Shown: one piece after another, positions 24,542-34,180 of the stretch
Numbering within the stretch: the stretch's first letter is position 1
How the letters are laid out: each line of letters opens with the position of its first letter
DNA from: Actinomadura sp. J1-007
Lineage (GTDB): Bacteria > Actinomycetota > Actinomycetes > Streptosporangiales > Streptosporangiaceae
Length of the DNA: 64,000 nt
Assembly: GCF_009793335.1 (NCBI RefSeq)
Contig: NZ_WING01000001.1
Coordinates: forward strand, 3,782,001-3,846,000
Direction: 5' to 3'
Notes under the pieces: model-generated
Told to the model about the DNA's origin: nothing
The model's input: the letters and a program-made list of their open reading frames with translations, nothing else
Database searches by the model: none
Program-made: the position numbers and the translations under genes

Positions 24542-25594
24542 ATGGCTGTTCGGAAGCTCACGATCGGCGAACGCATCGTTTCGGACGACACCGATGCATA
24601 CGTCATCGCGGAGATCGGGCACAACCACGAAGGCGATGTGGGCAAAGCGCGGGAACTGGTCGTGCGTGCTGCGGAATCCGGCGCCAGTGCGGCCAAGTTG
24701 CAGAAGCGCGACAACAGGTCGCTGTTCACTGCCAGCATGTACAACGAGCCCTACACCGGCCGCAACAGCTACGGCCCGACCTATGGAAAGCACCGGGAGG
24801 CGCTGGAGTTCGGCCACCACGAGTACACCGAGCTGGCCAAGCTGGCCAAGGAGGTGGGGATCGATTTCATCTCCACGGCGTTCGACTTCGCCAGCGTGGA
24901 CTTCCTGGCCGAGCTGGACGTGCCGGCCATCAAGATGGCCTCGGCCGACCTGACCAACACGCCGCTGCTGGCGTACGCCGCCAAGACCGGCAAGCCGCTC
25001 ATCATCTCCACCGGCGGCGCGAACATGGAGGACGTCCGGCGCGCGGTCGACACCATCCTGCCGATCAACCCCGAACTCGCCGTGCTCCAGTGCACCGCGG
25101 TCTACCCGGCCGGGCCCGCCGACCTGCACCTGTCGGTCATCGAGACGTTCCGCCGCGAGTTCCCCGAGGTCGTGGTCGGTTTCTCCGGCCACGACCTCGG
25201 TACCGAGCTGAGCATGGTGGCCTACGCGCTGGGCGCCCGCGTCGTGGAGAAGCACTTCACGCTCGACCGCGACCGTCCGGGCAGCGACCACCACTTCTCT
25301 CTGGAGCCGGCGCACCTGACCAAGCTGGTGTCGGGGCTGCGGGAGGCCCGCAAGGCGCTCGGGCGACAGGCCAAGCGGCAGATGCCGTCGGAGGCCGCCG
25401 CGTTGCGCAAGATGGCCAAGAAGCTGGTGGCCGCACGCGACCTGCCCGCCGGTCACGTGCTCAGCGAGCGTGACATCGCCATCAAGTCGCCGGGCGACGG
25501 GCTGCGGCCGTACCTGATCGGGGAGCTGGTGGGCCGGACGTTGACCGGTCAGCTGGCCGCCGACAGCGACTTCACCTTCGATGTCGTCGCCTGA
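24542..25594 (+). CDS. NeuB-like ulosonate (sialic-acid-type) synthase
   Basis: This 350-residue protein starts at the ATG at 24542 behind GGGAGAG. It condenses phosphoenolpyruvate with an aldose-type substrate to a 3-deoxy-2-ulosonic acid. The barrel shows V-I-A-E-I-G-H-N-H-E-G, A-A-K-L-Q-K, I-I-S-T-G-G-A-N and G-F-S-G-H-D-L-G-T. V-V-E-K-H-F-T-L-D-R-D-R-P-G-S-D-H is the strongest NeuB signature. Residues from about 285 form the C-terminal SAF (antifreeze-like) domain (A-A-R-D-L-P-A-G-H-V-L). No CMP-transferase or sugar epimerase gene is near, so ordinary sialic acid synthesis is unlikely. It opens the sixteen-gene operon and probably makes the first committed step. The substrate is unknown. 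Confidence 0.9.
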   Translation: MAVRKLTIGERIVSDDTDAYVIAEIGHNHEGDVGKARELVVRAAESGASAAKLQKRDNRSLFTASMYNEPYTGRNSYGPTYGKHREALEFGHHEYTELAKLAKEVGIDFISTAFDFASVDFLAELDVPAIKMASADLTNTPLLAYAAKTGKPLIISTGGANMEDVRRAVDTILPINPELAVLQCTAVYPAGPADLHLSVIETFRREFPEVVVGFSGHDLGTELSMVAYALGARVVEKHFTLDRDRPGSDHHFSLEPAHLTKLVSGLREARKALGRQAKRQMPSEAAALRKMAKKLVAARDLPAGHVLSERDIAIKSPGDGLRPYLIGELVGRTLTGQLAADSDFTFDVVA

Positions 25595-26429
25595 CATGGC
25601 CGACCAGTCGGCCGGCGGGACCACCGCACCCTCCGGTCCGGGCATCGATCTGACCGGCGAGACCGCCGTCGTCACTGGCGCGCTGGGCAAGCTCGGACCG
25701 ATCTGGGCAGGCGCCCTGCTCGACGCGGGCGCCCGCGTCGTAGGTCTCGACCTGAGTACCGATGCGCCTCCCTCACTGAAGGAGTACGAGCCGGACCGGC
25801 TTCTGCTGCTCGAATCCGATGTCACGGTGCGGGACGAGCTCGCGAAGGCGCTGGCCGAGTGTGTGGACGCCTTCGGGCCGCCGACCGTGCTGATCAACAA
25901 CGCGGGCATCGACCGGCCACCGACCGCCGACGGAGACAGTTGGCGCTTCGGGGACATCCCGGACGAGGTGAGCACGGCCATCGTCGACGTCAACACGCTC
26001 GGCGTGCTGCGCGCGTGCCAGGTGTTCGGCAGTGAGATGGCGCGGCGCGGCCGCGGCTCGATCATCAACATCGGGTCGTTGTACGCCGGGATGGCGCCCG
26101 ACCCCCGGCTGTACGAGCACCTGGCCCAGGACCCGCCGTTCCTCAAACCCCCCGCCTACGGCATGTCCAAAGCCGGAGTGTGCGCGTTGTCGCGCTATCT
26201 GGCGGCCCTCTGGGGGCGGCAGGGCGTGCGCGTCAACACGCTCTCGCCCGGCGGGGTGAGCGGCGGGCAGGACCGGCGGTTCCGGGAGCTGTTCGGCGCG
26301 CGCACACCCATGGGCCGGATGGCGCGGACGGACGAGCTGGTCGGGCCGATGCTGTTCCTCGCCTCGGACCTCAGCGGCTATGTGACGGGCACCGAACTGC
26401 TCGTCGACGGCGGCTATTCGTGCTGGTGA
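25581..26429 (+). CDS. Short-chain dehydrogenase/reductase
   Basis: This 282-residue protein overlaps the end of the synthase gene by 14 bases; an internal ATG at 25596 is an alternative start. The cofactor motif T-G-A-L-G-K-L-G departs from the classical G-x-x-x-G-I-G. N-N-A-G-I-D and the catalytic Y-G-M-S-K are normal. It ends G-Y-V-T-G-T-E-L-L-V-D-G-G-Y-S, the classical SDR C-terminus. It should oxidise or reduce a hydroxyl on the intermediate made by its neighbours, in the cytoplasm. Confidence 0.9.
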   Translation: MSSPDMADQSAGGTTAPSGPGIDLTGETAVVTGALGKLGPIWAGALLDAGARVVGLDLSTDAPPSLKEYEPDRLLLLESDVTVRDELAKALAECVDAFGPPTVLINNAGIDRPPTADGDSWRFGDIPDEVSTAIVDVNTLGVLRACQVFGSEMARRGRGSIINIGSLYAGMAPDPRLYEHLAQDPPFLKPPAYGMSKAGVCALSRYLAALWGRQGVRVNTLSPGGVSGGQDRRFRELFGARTPMGRMARTDELVGPMLFLASDLSGYVTGTELLVDGGYSCW

Positions 26430-28317
26430 CGACAGACCCGGAGGATGTCTTGCAATGGTTGCCGACCGGCGAGTTCGACCGCGTGCTCGGCGGTATCACC
26501 GATCGCCATGAGCGGCTGCGCGCCTTCTCCGCGCTCAGCCGGTTCAACACCCTCTACATGGTCATGAAGGCGGGGTCGGGCCATCTCGGGTCCAGCTTCA
26601 GCGCTGCCGACCTCGTCAGCCGGCTCCTGCTGGACGAGCTGGCCGACGTGGACGTGCTCTTCTCCTCCAAGGGGCACGACGCTCCGGGCCTCTACGCCGC
26701 GCTCATCGGGCTCGGTCGGCTGGAGGAGGACCTGGTGCACCGGCTGCGGCGACTCGGCGGGTTGCCCGGCCACCCCGACGTCCGGACGCCGCACATGCCC
26801 TTCAACACCGGTTCACTCGGCATGGGCATCTCCAAGGCCAAGGGCCTCGTCCTGGCCAACCGGATGCTCGGACTCCACCAGCGCGTGTTCGTGCTGACCG
26901 GGGACGGTGAACTACAGGAGGGACAGAACTACGAGGCACTGGGCGGTGCCGTCAACGCGGGCATGGGCGAGCTGACGGTCATCGTCGACCACAACGGGAT
27001 CCAGTCGGACACCTGGGTGCGCGATGTCAACGACCTGGGAGATCTCGAAGCCCGGTTCGCCGGGTTCGGCTGGGCGGTGCTGCGCTGCGACGGGCACGAC
27101 TTCGACCAGATCGGCACAGCGTTCCGGCAGCGTGCCGAGCAGTACGCCGGCCGTCCGGCCGTCATCATCGCCGACACCGTCAAGGGCGGCGGCTGCCCGG
27201 CCTTCGCGGCGACGTCCATGGCGCCGGACGAGTGGCGTTACCGCTTCCACAGCGGCGCGCCCGCGCCCGAGGTCTACGAGCGGGCCCGCGACGAGCTGCT
27301 CGCGTCGGCCGACGCCGTCGTCACCCGCAACGGCCTGGCGGCGCTGACGCCGCGGAGATCCGACGAGCGTCCGTCGGCCAAGGCGACCGGCCCGTCCCTG
27401 CCCGACGCCTACGGCCGAGCCCTGGTGGACGTCGCGCTCCGGGACGAGCGGATCGTGGCCATGGACGCCGACCTGGTCCTGGACACCGGCCTCGTCCCCT
27501 TCATGGAGAGGCTGCCGGAGCGGTTCATCGAGTGCGGGATCGCCGAGCAGGACATGGTCTCGATGGCCTCCGGCCTCGCGGCGCGCGGCCTGGTCCCGTT
27601 CGTCCACTCGTTCTCGTGCTTCCTGCACGCGCGTCCGAACGAGCACATCTACAACAACGCCACCGAGGGACGCCGGGTGGTCTACGTCGGGTCGCTGGCG
27701 GGGTGCTGCCTGCCGCGCCGGGGCACTCGCACCAGGCCGTCCGGGATGTGTCGGCCGTCGGGTCCGTGCCGGGCCTGGTCGTCGTCGAGCCGGCCGGCCC
27801 GCAGCAGGTGCGCGCGGCCGTCGAGTACTGCTCGTCCACCTCCGACAGCGTCTACCTGCGGCTGGTCAGCGCGCCCGTGCCGCCCGAGGTCGTCGCGATG
27901 GACGCGGACACCTCCGGTGCGGCGCCGTTGGAGGTCGGACGGGGGACGGTCGTGCGCGAGGGCGGACCCACCGTCGCCGTCGGCGCGGGTCCGGTCGTTC
28001 TCGGCCAACTCCTGCTCGCCGCCGAGACCACCGACCTGACGGTGGTCAACCTGCCCTGGCTGAACCGCGTGGACCCCGACTGGCTGGCGGGGCTGGCGGC
28101 CCGCGCCGAGCGCATCGTCGTCGTGGAGAACCACTACACCCACGGGGGACAGGCCGACCTCGTCGCCCGTGCCCTGCTCGAACTCGGGCTGGCGGCCCCA
28201 CCCCGCTTCCACGGCGTCGGACTCACCGAGGTCCCCGCGTGCGGCACCTCCGACGAGGTCCTCTTCGTCCATGGCCTGAGCGCCGCCCGGCTGGCCGACG
28301 TCCTCACCCGCCCCTAA
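26426..28317 (+). CDS. Transketolase-like enzyme, full length, interrupted by one frameshift
   Basis: It starts at the GTG at 26426, overlapping the SDR stop (GTGA). The first half binds thiamine diphosphate: K-A-G-S-G-H-L-G-S-S-F, F-N-T-G-S-L-G-M-G-I-S, and G-D-G-E-L-Q-E-G-Q-N ending in V-D-H-N-G. The second half has D-A-Y-G-R-A-L and F-I-E-C-G-I-A-E-Q-D-M-V with the catalytic glutamate, then in a second frame A-P-G-H-S-H-Q-A-V-R-D. One G missing from the GGGG run at 27700-27703 explains the change; repaired, the protein has 630 residues. Both halves keep their motifs, so an intact gene misread here is likely. It would transfer a two-carbon ketol unit, perhaps to or from the ulosonate product. 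This is shorter than housekeeping transketolases and is probably pathway-specific. Confidence 0.86.
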
Positions 28318-28328
28318 GGAGGCAACAG

Positions 28329-29003
28329 GTGGAAACCGTCTACAACGAGTTGAACCGTCCACCGCAGGAGCTGATGGACGCGTTCCGCAAAGTGCTCAAG
28401 GAGTACAGCCCGAGCTGCCTGGTGACCGACGCCCGCCGTCGGGTGGGCGCGATCGGCGGGCTGCTCCCGGTCAGCCCGCACTCCAAGATCGCCGGTCCGG
28501 CGCTGACCGTGAACCTGTCGATCGACGACTTGGTCGACTGTATGCCGGTGCTGGCCAAGGCGCAGGCGGGCGATGTCATCATCGTCGCCTGCCGGGGCGC
28601 GTGGGAGACCGCGATGTGGGGTGGGCTGATGTCCACCCTGTCGCAGAAGGCGGGTGTCGCGGGCGGCATCGTGGACGGCGCCATCCGCGACGTGGACGAG
28701 ATCCGCGACCTGGACTTCCCCGTCTGGTACCGCGGCACCGTGCCCCGCCCGTCGCCCACCGCGGTGCACGGCCGCACCGAGCCGGTCCAGGTGAACGTCC
28801 CGGTGGTGGTCCGCGGCCAGGTCATCAACCCCGGCGACATCATCGTGGCGGACGAGAACGGCATCGCGGTCGTGCCGCCCGCGCTCGCCGAAGAGACCCT
28901 GGGGCGCGCCCGTGCCCAGATCGACAAGGAACGGGTGATCCGGGAGAAGATCGCGTCTGGCGCGAGCGTGTCGCAGTTGCTCGCCGAGTTCGGGCACCTG
29001 TGA
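28329..29003 (+). CDS. RraA / 4-hydroxy-4-methyl-2-oxoglutarate aldolase family protein
   Basis: This 224-residue protein starts at the GTG at 28329, which has AAGGAGG ten bases ahead. It has P-S-C-L-V-T-D-A, G-P-A-L-T-V-N-L-S, Q-A-G-D-V-I-I-V and G-G-I-V-D-G-A-I-R-D-V-D-E-I. The arginine-aspartate pair in the last motif binds substrate and metal in the aldolase members. It closes with P-G-D-I-I-V-A-D-E-N-G-I. These enzymes cleave or form 4-hydroxy-2-oxo acids with release of pyruvate. That fits an operon that adds a three-carbon PEP unit with a NeuB homologue. The exact reaction is inference. Confidence 0.9.
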   Translation: METVYNELNRPPQELMDAFRKVLKEYSPSCLVTDARRRVGAIGGLLPVSPHSKIAGPALTVNLSIDDLVDCMPVLAKAQAGDVIIVACRGAWETAMWGGLMSTLSQKAGVAGGIVDGAIRDVDEIRDLDFPVWYRGTVPRPSPTAVHGRTEPVQVNVPVVVRGQVINPGDIIVADENGIAVVPPALAEETLGRARAQIDKERVIREKIASGASVSQLLAEFGHL

Positions 29004-29857
29004 TGCGCGTCTACGTCACCGGAGCGAACGGAATGCTCGGCAGCGCCCTGCTCAGGGCGCTGCCGAGCGGCTGGGCCGCACTCGGGGTCTCCCGCGAGGA
29101 CTTCGACATCAGCGACGCCGACGCGGTCGCCAAGTCCATCGAGGCGTTCGCGCCGGCCGTGGTGGTGCACGCCGCCGCCAACGCCATCGTCGACGATTGC
29201 GAGCACCGTCCCGCCGACGCCTTCCGGGTGAACCTGCGCGGGACCCGCAACGTCGCCGCCGCCTGCCGCCAGGCCGGTTCCCGGTTGGTCTTCATCTCGA
29301 GCGACTACGTCTTCGACGGCGCCGCCGCGCCGACGGGCGGCTACCGCGAGACCGACCTGCCCAACCCGTTGAGCGTGTACGGGGTGACGAAACTGGCGGG
29401 CGAGCGGATCAGTGCGGCGGTCGAGGGCCATCTGTCGGTGCGCACGTCCTGGCTGTTCGGCGGCCGGGACGAGATCACCGACCAGGTGCTCGCACTGGTC
29501 CGCCGGGTGGAGCGCGGCGAGCGCGTCAGGCTCATCGACGACCAGTTCAGCGCCCCCACCTACACCGAGGACCTCGCCCGCGCGCTGGTCTTCCTCCTGC
29601 AACGCCGGGTCACCGGCACCGTCCACGTCGCCAACCGGGGCCGCGCGAGCTGGTACCAGGTCGCCGGCGTGGCGCTGGGGCCCGGTCACCGGAACCGCGC
29701 CGAGCCGATGCCGCTGGACGAATGCGGGTTCCGCGGCGAGCGGCCGCGCGACTCCACGCTGGCGACCGACCGGCTCGACGCTCTGGGATTCACCATGCCG
29801 ACCTGGCAGGACGCCGTGCGCCGGTTCACCGGCCGGCTGCCCGCCGGACACCACTGA
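29003..29857 (+). CDS. RmlD-like (dTDP-4-dehydrorhamnose reductase family) SDR
   Basis: This 284-residue protein starts at an ATG that shares a base with the preceding stop (TGATG). The Rossmann motif V-T-G-A-N-G-M-L-G-S is followed by D-F-D-I-S-D, H-A-A-A-N-A-I-V-D-D-C-E and F-I-S-S-D-Y-V-F-D-G. The catalytic Y-G-V-T-K is present. W-L-F-G-G and the L-I-D-D-Q-F-S-A-P-T-Y-T segment match RmlD. No other dTDP-sugar genes are nearby, so it probably reduces a keto group on a free or acid-type sugar intermediate rather than making rhamnose. Confidence 0.9.
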   Translation: MRVYVTGANGMLGSALLRALPSGWAALGVSREDFDISDADAVAKSIEAFAPAVVVHAAANAIVDDCEHRPADAFRVNLRGTRNVAAACRQAGSRLVFISSDYVFDGAAAPTGGYRETDLPNPLSVYGVTKLAGERISAAVEGHLSVRTSWLFGGRDEITDQVLALVRRVERGERVRLIDDQFSAPTYTEDLARALVFLLQRRVTGTVHVANRGRASWYQVAGVALGPGHRNRAEPMPLDECGFRGERPRDSTLATDRLDALGFTMPTWQDAVRRFTGRLPAGHH

Positions 29858-29872
29858 CGGGAAGGAGGCCCA

Positions 29873-31191
29873 ATGACGGACCGACGGCACATCTGGCAGA
29901 CCTGGTCGCGAACCGTGCGCTGCCGCCCGGCCCGGTGGATCACCCCACGGGTCGAGGGGCAGCTCACCGAGGCGGTGCGCACAGCCGCCGAACAGGGCTT
30001 GGGCGTCCGCGTCGCGGGCTCCGGCCACTCGTTCAACCAACTCGCCTGCACCGAGGACATGCTCCTGGACCTGTCCGGCTACACCGGGGTGCTCGACATC
30101 GACCGCCGGGCCGCGACGGTGACGGTGCGCGGGGCACCCGGCTCGCCGAGATCAACGCCGCGCTCGACCGCGCGGGCCTGGCGCTGGCCAACATCGGCAC
30201 ACTCGACGCCCAGACGGTCGCCGGCGCGATCTCCACCGGCAACCACGGCACGGGCATCACGCACCGGCCGTTCTCCGCCCAGGTGTCGGCGCTGCGACTG
30301 GTCACCGCCGAGGGGGCCGTGCTGTGCGTGGATGAGGAGTCCGAGTTGATGCGTGCCGCACGCACCTCGCTCGGCACGCTCGGCGTGATCAGCACGGTGA
30401 CACTGCGCTGCGTCCCGCGCTTCAACCTGCGCAGCGTTCCCGGCGCCGAACGGCTCGACGGCATCCTGGACCGCTTCGAGGAGTGGGCGCACAGCGCCGA
30501 CCATGTGTCCTTCAACTGGCTGCCGTGGACCGAGGAGGCCTTCACACGGGCCTGGCATCGGACCGATGAGGTCCCGACCCGCGGCGCGGTCCGGCAGCGG
30601 TATGCGACCACCGTGGACGAGATGCGCTGCGGACTGGCGGGCCTGGCCGGGCACCGGCGGCCCGCCGCCGTTCCCTGGGCCAAGCGCCTGCTGGCCGCCG
30701 GCGTCCCCACCGAGTACGTGGACGCCGGCCACCGGGTGTTCAGCTTCCCCCAGCCGGTCCGCTTCCTGGCGTTGGAGCACGCGCTGCCGTTGGAGAACGT
30801 GCCGGCGGCGCTGCGCGAGCTACGGGTGGCGCTTCGGCGCTTCGGCGCGTACTCGCCTTACTCGGTGCTGGTGCGCGTGGGCGCGGCCGACGACTCCCCG
30901 CTGAGCCCCGTATTCGGCCGCCTGACCGGATACGTCAACCTGACCGTTCCGCGGACCGCCCGCTATACCGAGATCCTGCGCACGGCCGAACACCTGCTGC
31001 GCGACCTGGACGGACGTCCGCACTGGGGCAAGGCCCACACCGCCACCGCCGAGGTGCTGCGGCCGCGTTACCCGCAGTGGGACCGGTTCCAGGCGATACG
31101 CGGCAAGCTCGACCCCACCGGAATGTTCTGCAACGAGTACGTCGGCAGGGTGCTCGGCCCGGTGGACGCGGCCCAGCAGGTGTACGCATGA
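29873..31191 (+). CDS. FAD-linked sugar-lactone oxidase (arabinono/gulono-lactone oxidase type), one frameshift
   Basis: It starts at the ATG at 29873 with GAAGGAGG upstream. The FAD (PCMH) domain has G-V-R-V-A-G-S-G-H-S-F, whose histidine normally carries covalent FAD. After a shift it continues G-T-R-L-A-E-I-N-A-A-L, then N-I-G-T-L-D-A-Q-T-V-A-G-A-I-S and N-H-G-T-G. The C-terminal ALO domain ends W-G-K-A-H and F-C-N-E-Y-V-G-R-V-L-G. Adding one G to GGGG at 30131-30134 yields a 439-residue enzyme. Such proteins oxidise aldonolactones or alditols with oxygen. Here it probably oxidises a sugar-derived intermediate. The gene overlaps the next by four bases. Confidence 0.85.
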
Positions 31192-31844
31192 GGCGGGCGC
31201 TGTTCTTCGACTTCGACGGGGTCATCTGCGACACCGAGCGCGCCGCCAACCGGTCGTGGCAGGAGCTGTACGCGCGGTTGGGGCTGGAGTTCCCCGCGAC
31301 CGTGTGGGCGGCGATGGCCGGGCACGCGAACGGCCATGACGTGGCGATGGCCGATGCCGCCGCCCGGATCGGGCGTCCGCTCACCGGAGACGAGATCGCC
31401 TGGCGGCTGGAGCGCAAGCAGCGGCTGGCCGACGAAGAACCGGTGCGGCCCTGCATCGCGGTGATCCTCGCGGCGGCCGCCCGCAGTGACCGGTATCTGG
31501 CGGTGGTGTCCAGCTCCCGCGAGCCGTGGGTGGGCGGCCACCTCGATCGGCTCGGACTGCGCGACGGGTTCGACCTGATCGTGACCGGCGACGGGCGCAT
31601 CCCCAGCAAGCCCGCTCCCGACCTTTACCTGCACGCCCTCGCGCGCTCCGGCCTGGCGCGGGAGGCGATCACCGTCATCGAGGACTCGCCGCCCGGCGTC
31701 GCGGCGGCCCGCGCCGCCGGGCTGCGGTGCGTGGCCGTGCCCAACGCGGTCACCGGCGCGGCGGGACTCGGGGCGGCCGACGCGGTGCTCGACCCCGGAG
31801 CCATCGACCTGGCGGCGGTGGACCTGGTCGAAGTGATCGCATGA
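31188..31844 (+). CDS. HAD-superfamily phosphatase, subfamily IA
   Basis: This 218-residue protein starts at ATGA overlapping the oxidase stop. Motif I is F-F-D-F-D-G-V-I-C-D-T with both aspartates. A helical cap follows (W-Q-E-L-Y-A-R-L). Motif II is V-V-S-S-S-R-E, the lysine is in P-S-K-P-A-P-D-L-Y, and motif III is V-I-E-D-S-P-P-G. It should remove phosphate from a phosphorylated sugar or sugar-acid intermediate, consistent with NeuB-type chemistry on a phosphorylated aldose. Confidence 0.92.
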   Translation: MRRALFFDFDGVICDTERAANRSWQELYARLGLEFPATVWAAMAGHANGHDVAMADAAARIGRPLTGDEIAWRLERKQRLADEEPVRPCIAVILAAAARSDRYLAVVSSSREPWVGGHLDRLGLRDGFDLIVTGDGRIPSKPAPDLYLHALARSGLAREAITVIEDSPPGVAAARAAGLRCVAVPNAVTGAAGLGAADAVLDPGAIDLAAVDLVEVIA

Positions 31845-32794
31845 CGCTCGATTCGCTGGCCTCCCCGCGGGCCAGGCACCCGCGCTGGATCTGGCGCAAC
31901 GGCGAACTGGTCCCGTGGGAGCAGGCGACCGTGCACGTCAACGCGGTCGGGCACGCCTCGGTCGCGGCGGTGTTCGAGGGCGTCAAGGCGTACCTGGCCG
32001 ACGACGGACGGCGGCTGCTGGTGTTCCGGCTCGACGACCACATGCGGCGGCTCGCCGACTCGGCGCGGATCTGCCGGTTGGAGCTCCGCCACACACCCGG
32101 GGAGTTGGGCCGCGCGGTACTGGGTCTGCTGCGCGCCAACGAATACCACGACGACACGTACCTGCGCCCCTGGGTGTTCCCTTCCGGAATCATCCGCGAG
32201 CAGATGGCGCCCGCGGGCAGCGTCTGTGAGGCCGTCATCGACAGCTGGCCGTTCCACGCCCGTCCGCCCGCCGCCGAGGGGTGCAGCGCGGCGGTGAGCT
32301 CGTGGTTACGCATCGGCGACGCGTCTATGCCGCCGCGCGTCAAAGCCTTCTCCAATTATCACAACGGCCGGCTGGCGGCGATCGAGGCGCGGACCAACGG
32401 CCACGACTGGCCGATCCTGCTGAACGAGAGGCACAAGGTCAGCGAGGGCCCCGGCTCCTGCGTGGCGCTCGTCCGCGACGGCACCGTCATCACCCCCTCG
32501 CTCACCAGCGGCGTGCTGGACAGCCTCACCCGCGCCACGGCCCTGGACCTGTTGGCGGACCTCGGCGTCCCCGTCGAGGTCCGCGAGGTGGACCGCACCG
32601 AGCTCTACCTCGCCGACGAGCTGTTCTTCATGGGCACCGCCTGGGAGATCCTGCCGATCACGACGATCGACGGGCTGTCCGTCGGAGAGGGCGAGCCCGG
32701 AGATCTCACCCGGCGCCTCGCCGGCGCCTACCGGGCGACGGTGCGCGGTGTGGACACCCGGCACTCTGAATGGCTCACCGAGCTGCCGGTTTAA
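31841..32794 (+). CDS. Class IV PLP aminotransferase (BCAT-like)
   Basis: This 317-residue protein starts at ATGA overlapping the phosphatase stop. It has W-R-N-G-E-L-V-P-W-E-Q, A-V-F-E-G-V-K-A-Y, and Y-L-R-P-W-V-F with the usual arginine. The PLP lysine lies in R-V-K-A-F-S-N-Y-H-N-G-R. L-N-E-R-H-K-V-S-E-G-P-G-S-C and D-S-L-T-R-A-T complete the fold type IV pattern. It converts a 2-oxo acid to an amino acid or the reverse. In this operon it probably aminates the finished 2-oxo acid before peptide-bond formation. An 111-base gap follows, the longest in the operon. Confidence 0.92.
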   Translation: MTLDSLASPRARHPRWIWRNGELVPWEQATVHVNAVGHASVAAVFEGVKAYLADDGRRLLVFRLDDHMRRLADSARICRLELRHTPGELGRAVLGLLRANEYHDDTYLRPWVFPSGIIREQMAPAGSVCEAVIDSWPFHARPPAAEGCSAAVSSWLRIGDASMPPRVKAFSNYHNGRLAAIEARTNGHDWPILLNERHKVSEGPGSCVALVRDGTVITPSLTSGVLDSLTRATALDLLADLGVPVEVREVDRTELYLADELFFMGTAWEILPITTIDGLSVGEGEPGDLTRRLAGAYRATVRGVDTRHSEWLTELPV

Positions 32795-32811
32795 GCGTCA
32801 CTGAAAGACGC
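32795..32811 (+). promoter_or_regulatory. Short hairpin after the aminotransferase stop codon
   Basis: GCGTC and GACGC flank ACTGAAA, beginning directly after the TAA stop. The stem has only five pairs and no T tract follows, so it is at most a weak attenuator or processing site. The 111-base gap up to 32905 has an AT-richer right half and could hold a second promoter. Confidence 0.25.
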
Positions 32812-32905
32812 AGGCCAGAAACATTCATGCCACAGCCGTCGATTCGCGGCGCACGGCCGTCGTATCTTCGAATTGCGGCCAATCCCCTCGAAAGGCGGCG
32901 GAAAA

Positions 32906-34150
32906 TTGAGCATTCTCGTTCTGCATAAAAAGAATCTGAGTCGGCGTCGCCATTTGGCCCGAGCCTGGCAGTACGCGCGCGACACCGGGCAGCGGCTGGT
33001 TCTCATCATGAAGGACCCCACCTGGGAGAAGGAATACGTCGACCAGGTGGTCGTCGCCGACACCTCCAGCATCGACGACACCCTGGTCGCCGCGCGCGGC
33101 CTGGCCGAGCCGGTGGACGCGGTGCTGACCTTCGCCGAGGCTCCCGTCCCGGCGGTGGCGCGGGTGGCCGCCGACCTGGGCCTGCCGGCCGTGCCTGAGC
33201 GCACCGCGCTCCTGGCCCGCGACAAGTACGCGATGCGCACCGCCGTCGGCGACCAGTCGGGACAGCCGCAGTTCGCCCTGGCGGCGAACGCGGCCGAGGC
33301 CCGCCGAGCAGCGGACTCGATCGGCTATCCGCTGGTGCTCAAGCCGATCATCGGGACCGGCAGCATGTACGTGCGCAGCGTGGCCGACGACGCCGAACTG
33401 GAGCGGCACTTCGAGACGGTGCGGCGCGGCTCCTGGGAGAGCCTCGACTACGACCCGTTGTACGTCCGGGCCAAGGAGGAGTACGGCGGCGCGCTGCTGC
33501 TGGAGGAGTTCGTCCCGGGAACCGAGATCAGCGTCGAGTCGGTGGTGTCGGGCGGGCGCACGACGTCGTTCGCCATCCATGACAAGCCGCTGCCGACCGG
33601 GCCGACCTTCGAGGAGGTCTACGCCTGCACGCCCACCCGGCTGTCGCGCGAGACCGTCGAGCGGCTCTACGAGGCGACGGCCGCCGTGCATTGTGCGATG
33701 GGCATCGAGGTCGGCGTCACGCACGTGGAGTTCCGGCTGCGCGGCGAGGAGCCGGTGCTGCTGGAGGCGGCCGCCCGCATGGGCGGCGGGCCGATCTACC
33801 GGTCGGTCCAGCTCAGCACCGGGGTGGACATGGTGGAAGCCGCCCTGGACCTGTCGCTGGGGCGTGAGCCGGTCATCGAACCCTGCGCCGAGCCGGTGGC
33901 GGTGGGGTTCCGCAACATCTTCCCCGATCGTGCCGGGACGCTCGCCGCCGTCCACGGGCTCGCCGAGGCCAAGGCCGATCCGCGCATCGATGAAATCGAG
34001 ATCTACAAGCGGATCGGTGAATATCTGAGAGTTCCCCCGCAGACCTTCCAGGGGCACGGCCATCTCATCTTCACGGCCGACTCCACCGGCCATCTCGACG
34101 AGGTCTTCAAGGAATTTCGCAGACTCGTCCGGCTAGAGGTCGCCGATTAG
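32906..34150 (+). CDS. ATP-grasp ligase 1
   Basis: This protein of about 414 residues is taken from the TTG at 32906 behind AAAGGCGGCGGA; another in-frame TTG lies at 32873. After an N-terminal Rossmann-like domain (S-I-L-V-L-H-K-K) comes the ATP-grasp fold: P-L-V-L-K-P-I-I-G-T-G-S, L-L-L-E-E-F-V-P-G-T-E-I-S-V-E-S, and T-H-V-E-F-R-L with L-L-E-A-A-A-R-M-G-G-G. The last group holds the metal-binding residues. Enzymes of this type join a carboxylate to an amine through an acyl phosphate, often making dipeptides. It is one of two such ligases in the operon and probably forms one of two amide bonds. Confidence 0.9.
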   Translation: MSILVLHKKNLSRRRHLARAWQYARDTGQRLVLIMKDPTWEKEYVDQVVVADTSSIDDTLVAARGLAEPVDAVLTFAEAPVPAVARVAADLGLPAVPERTALLARDKYAMRTAVGDQSGQPQFALAANAAEARRAADSIGYPLVLKPIIGTGSMYVRSVADDAELERHFETVRRGSWESLDYDPLYVRAKEEYGGALLLEEFVPGTEISVESVVSGGRTTSFAIHDKPLPTGPTFEEVYACTPTRLSRETVERLYEATAAVHCAMGIEVGVTHVEFRLRGEEPVLLEAAARMGGGPIYRSVQLSTGVDMVEAALDLSLGREPVIEPCAEPVAVGFRNIFPDRAGTLAAVHGLAEAKADPRIDEIEIYKRIGEYLRVPPQTFQGHGHLIFTADSTGHLDEVFKEFRRLVRLEVAD

Positions 34151-34180
34151 CCGGACTTAACCGTCCGAGGGAGAGCGATC

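Noticed and set aside
24542..25594. Sialic acid capsule or flagellin-glycosylation locus
   Set aside because: A NeuB homologue alone suggested it, but no CMP-sugar synthetase, epimerase, glycosyltransferase or polymer-export gene is present in the operon.
29003..29857. dTDP-rhamnose pathway
   Set aside because: The RmlD-like protein stands alone; no rmlA, rmlB or rmlC homologue and no glycosyltransferase is in the window.
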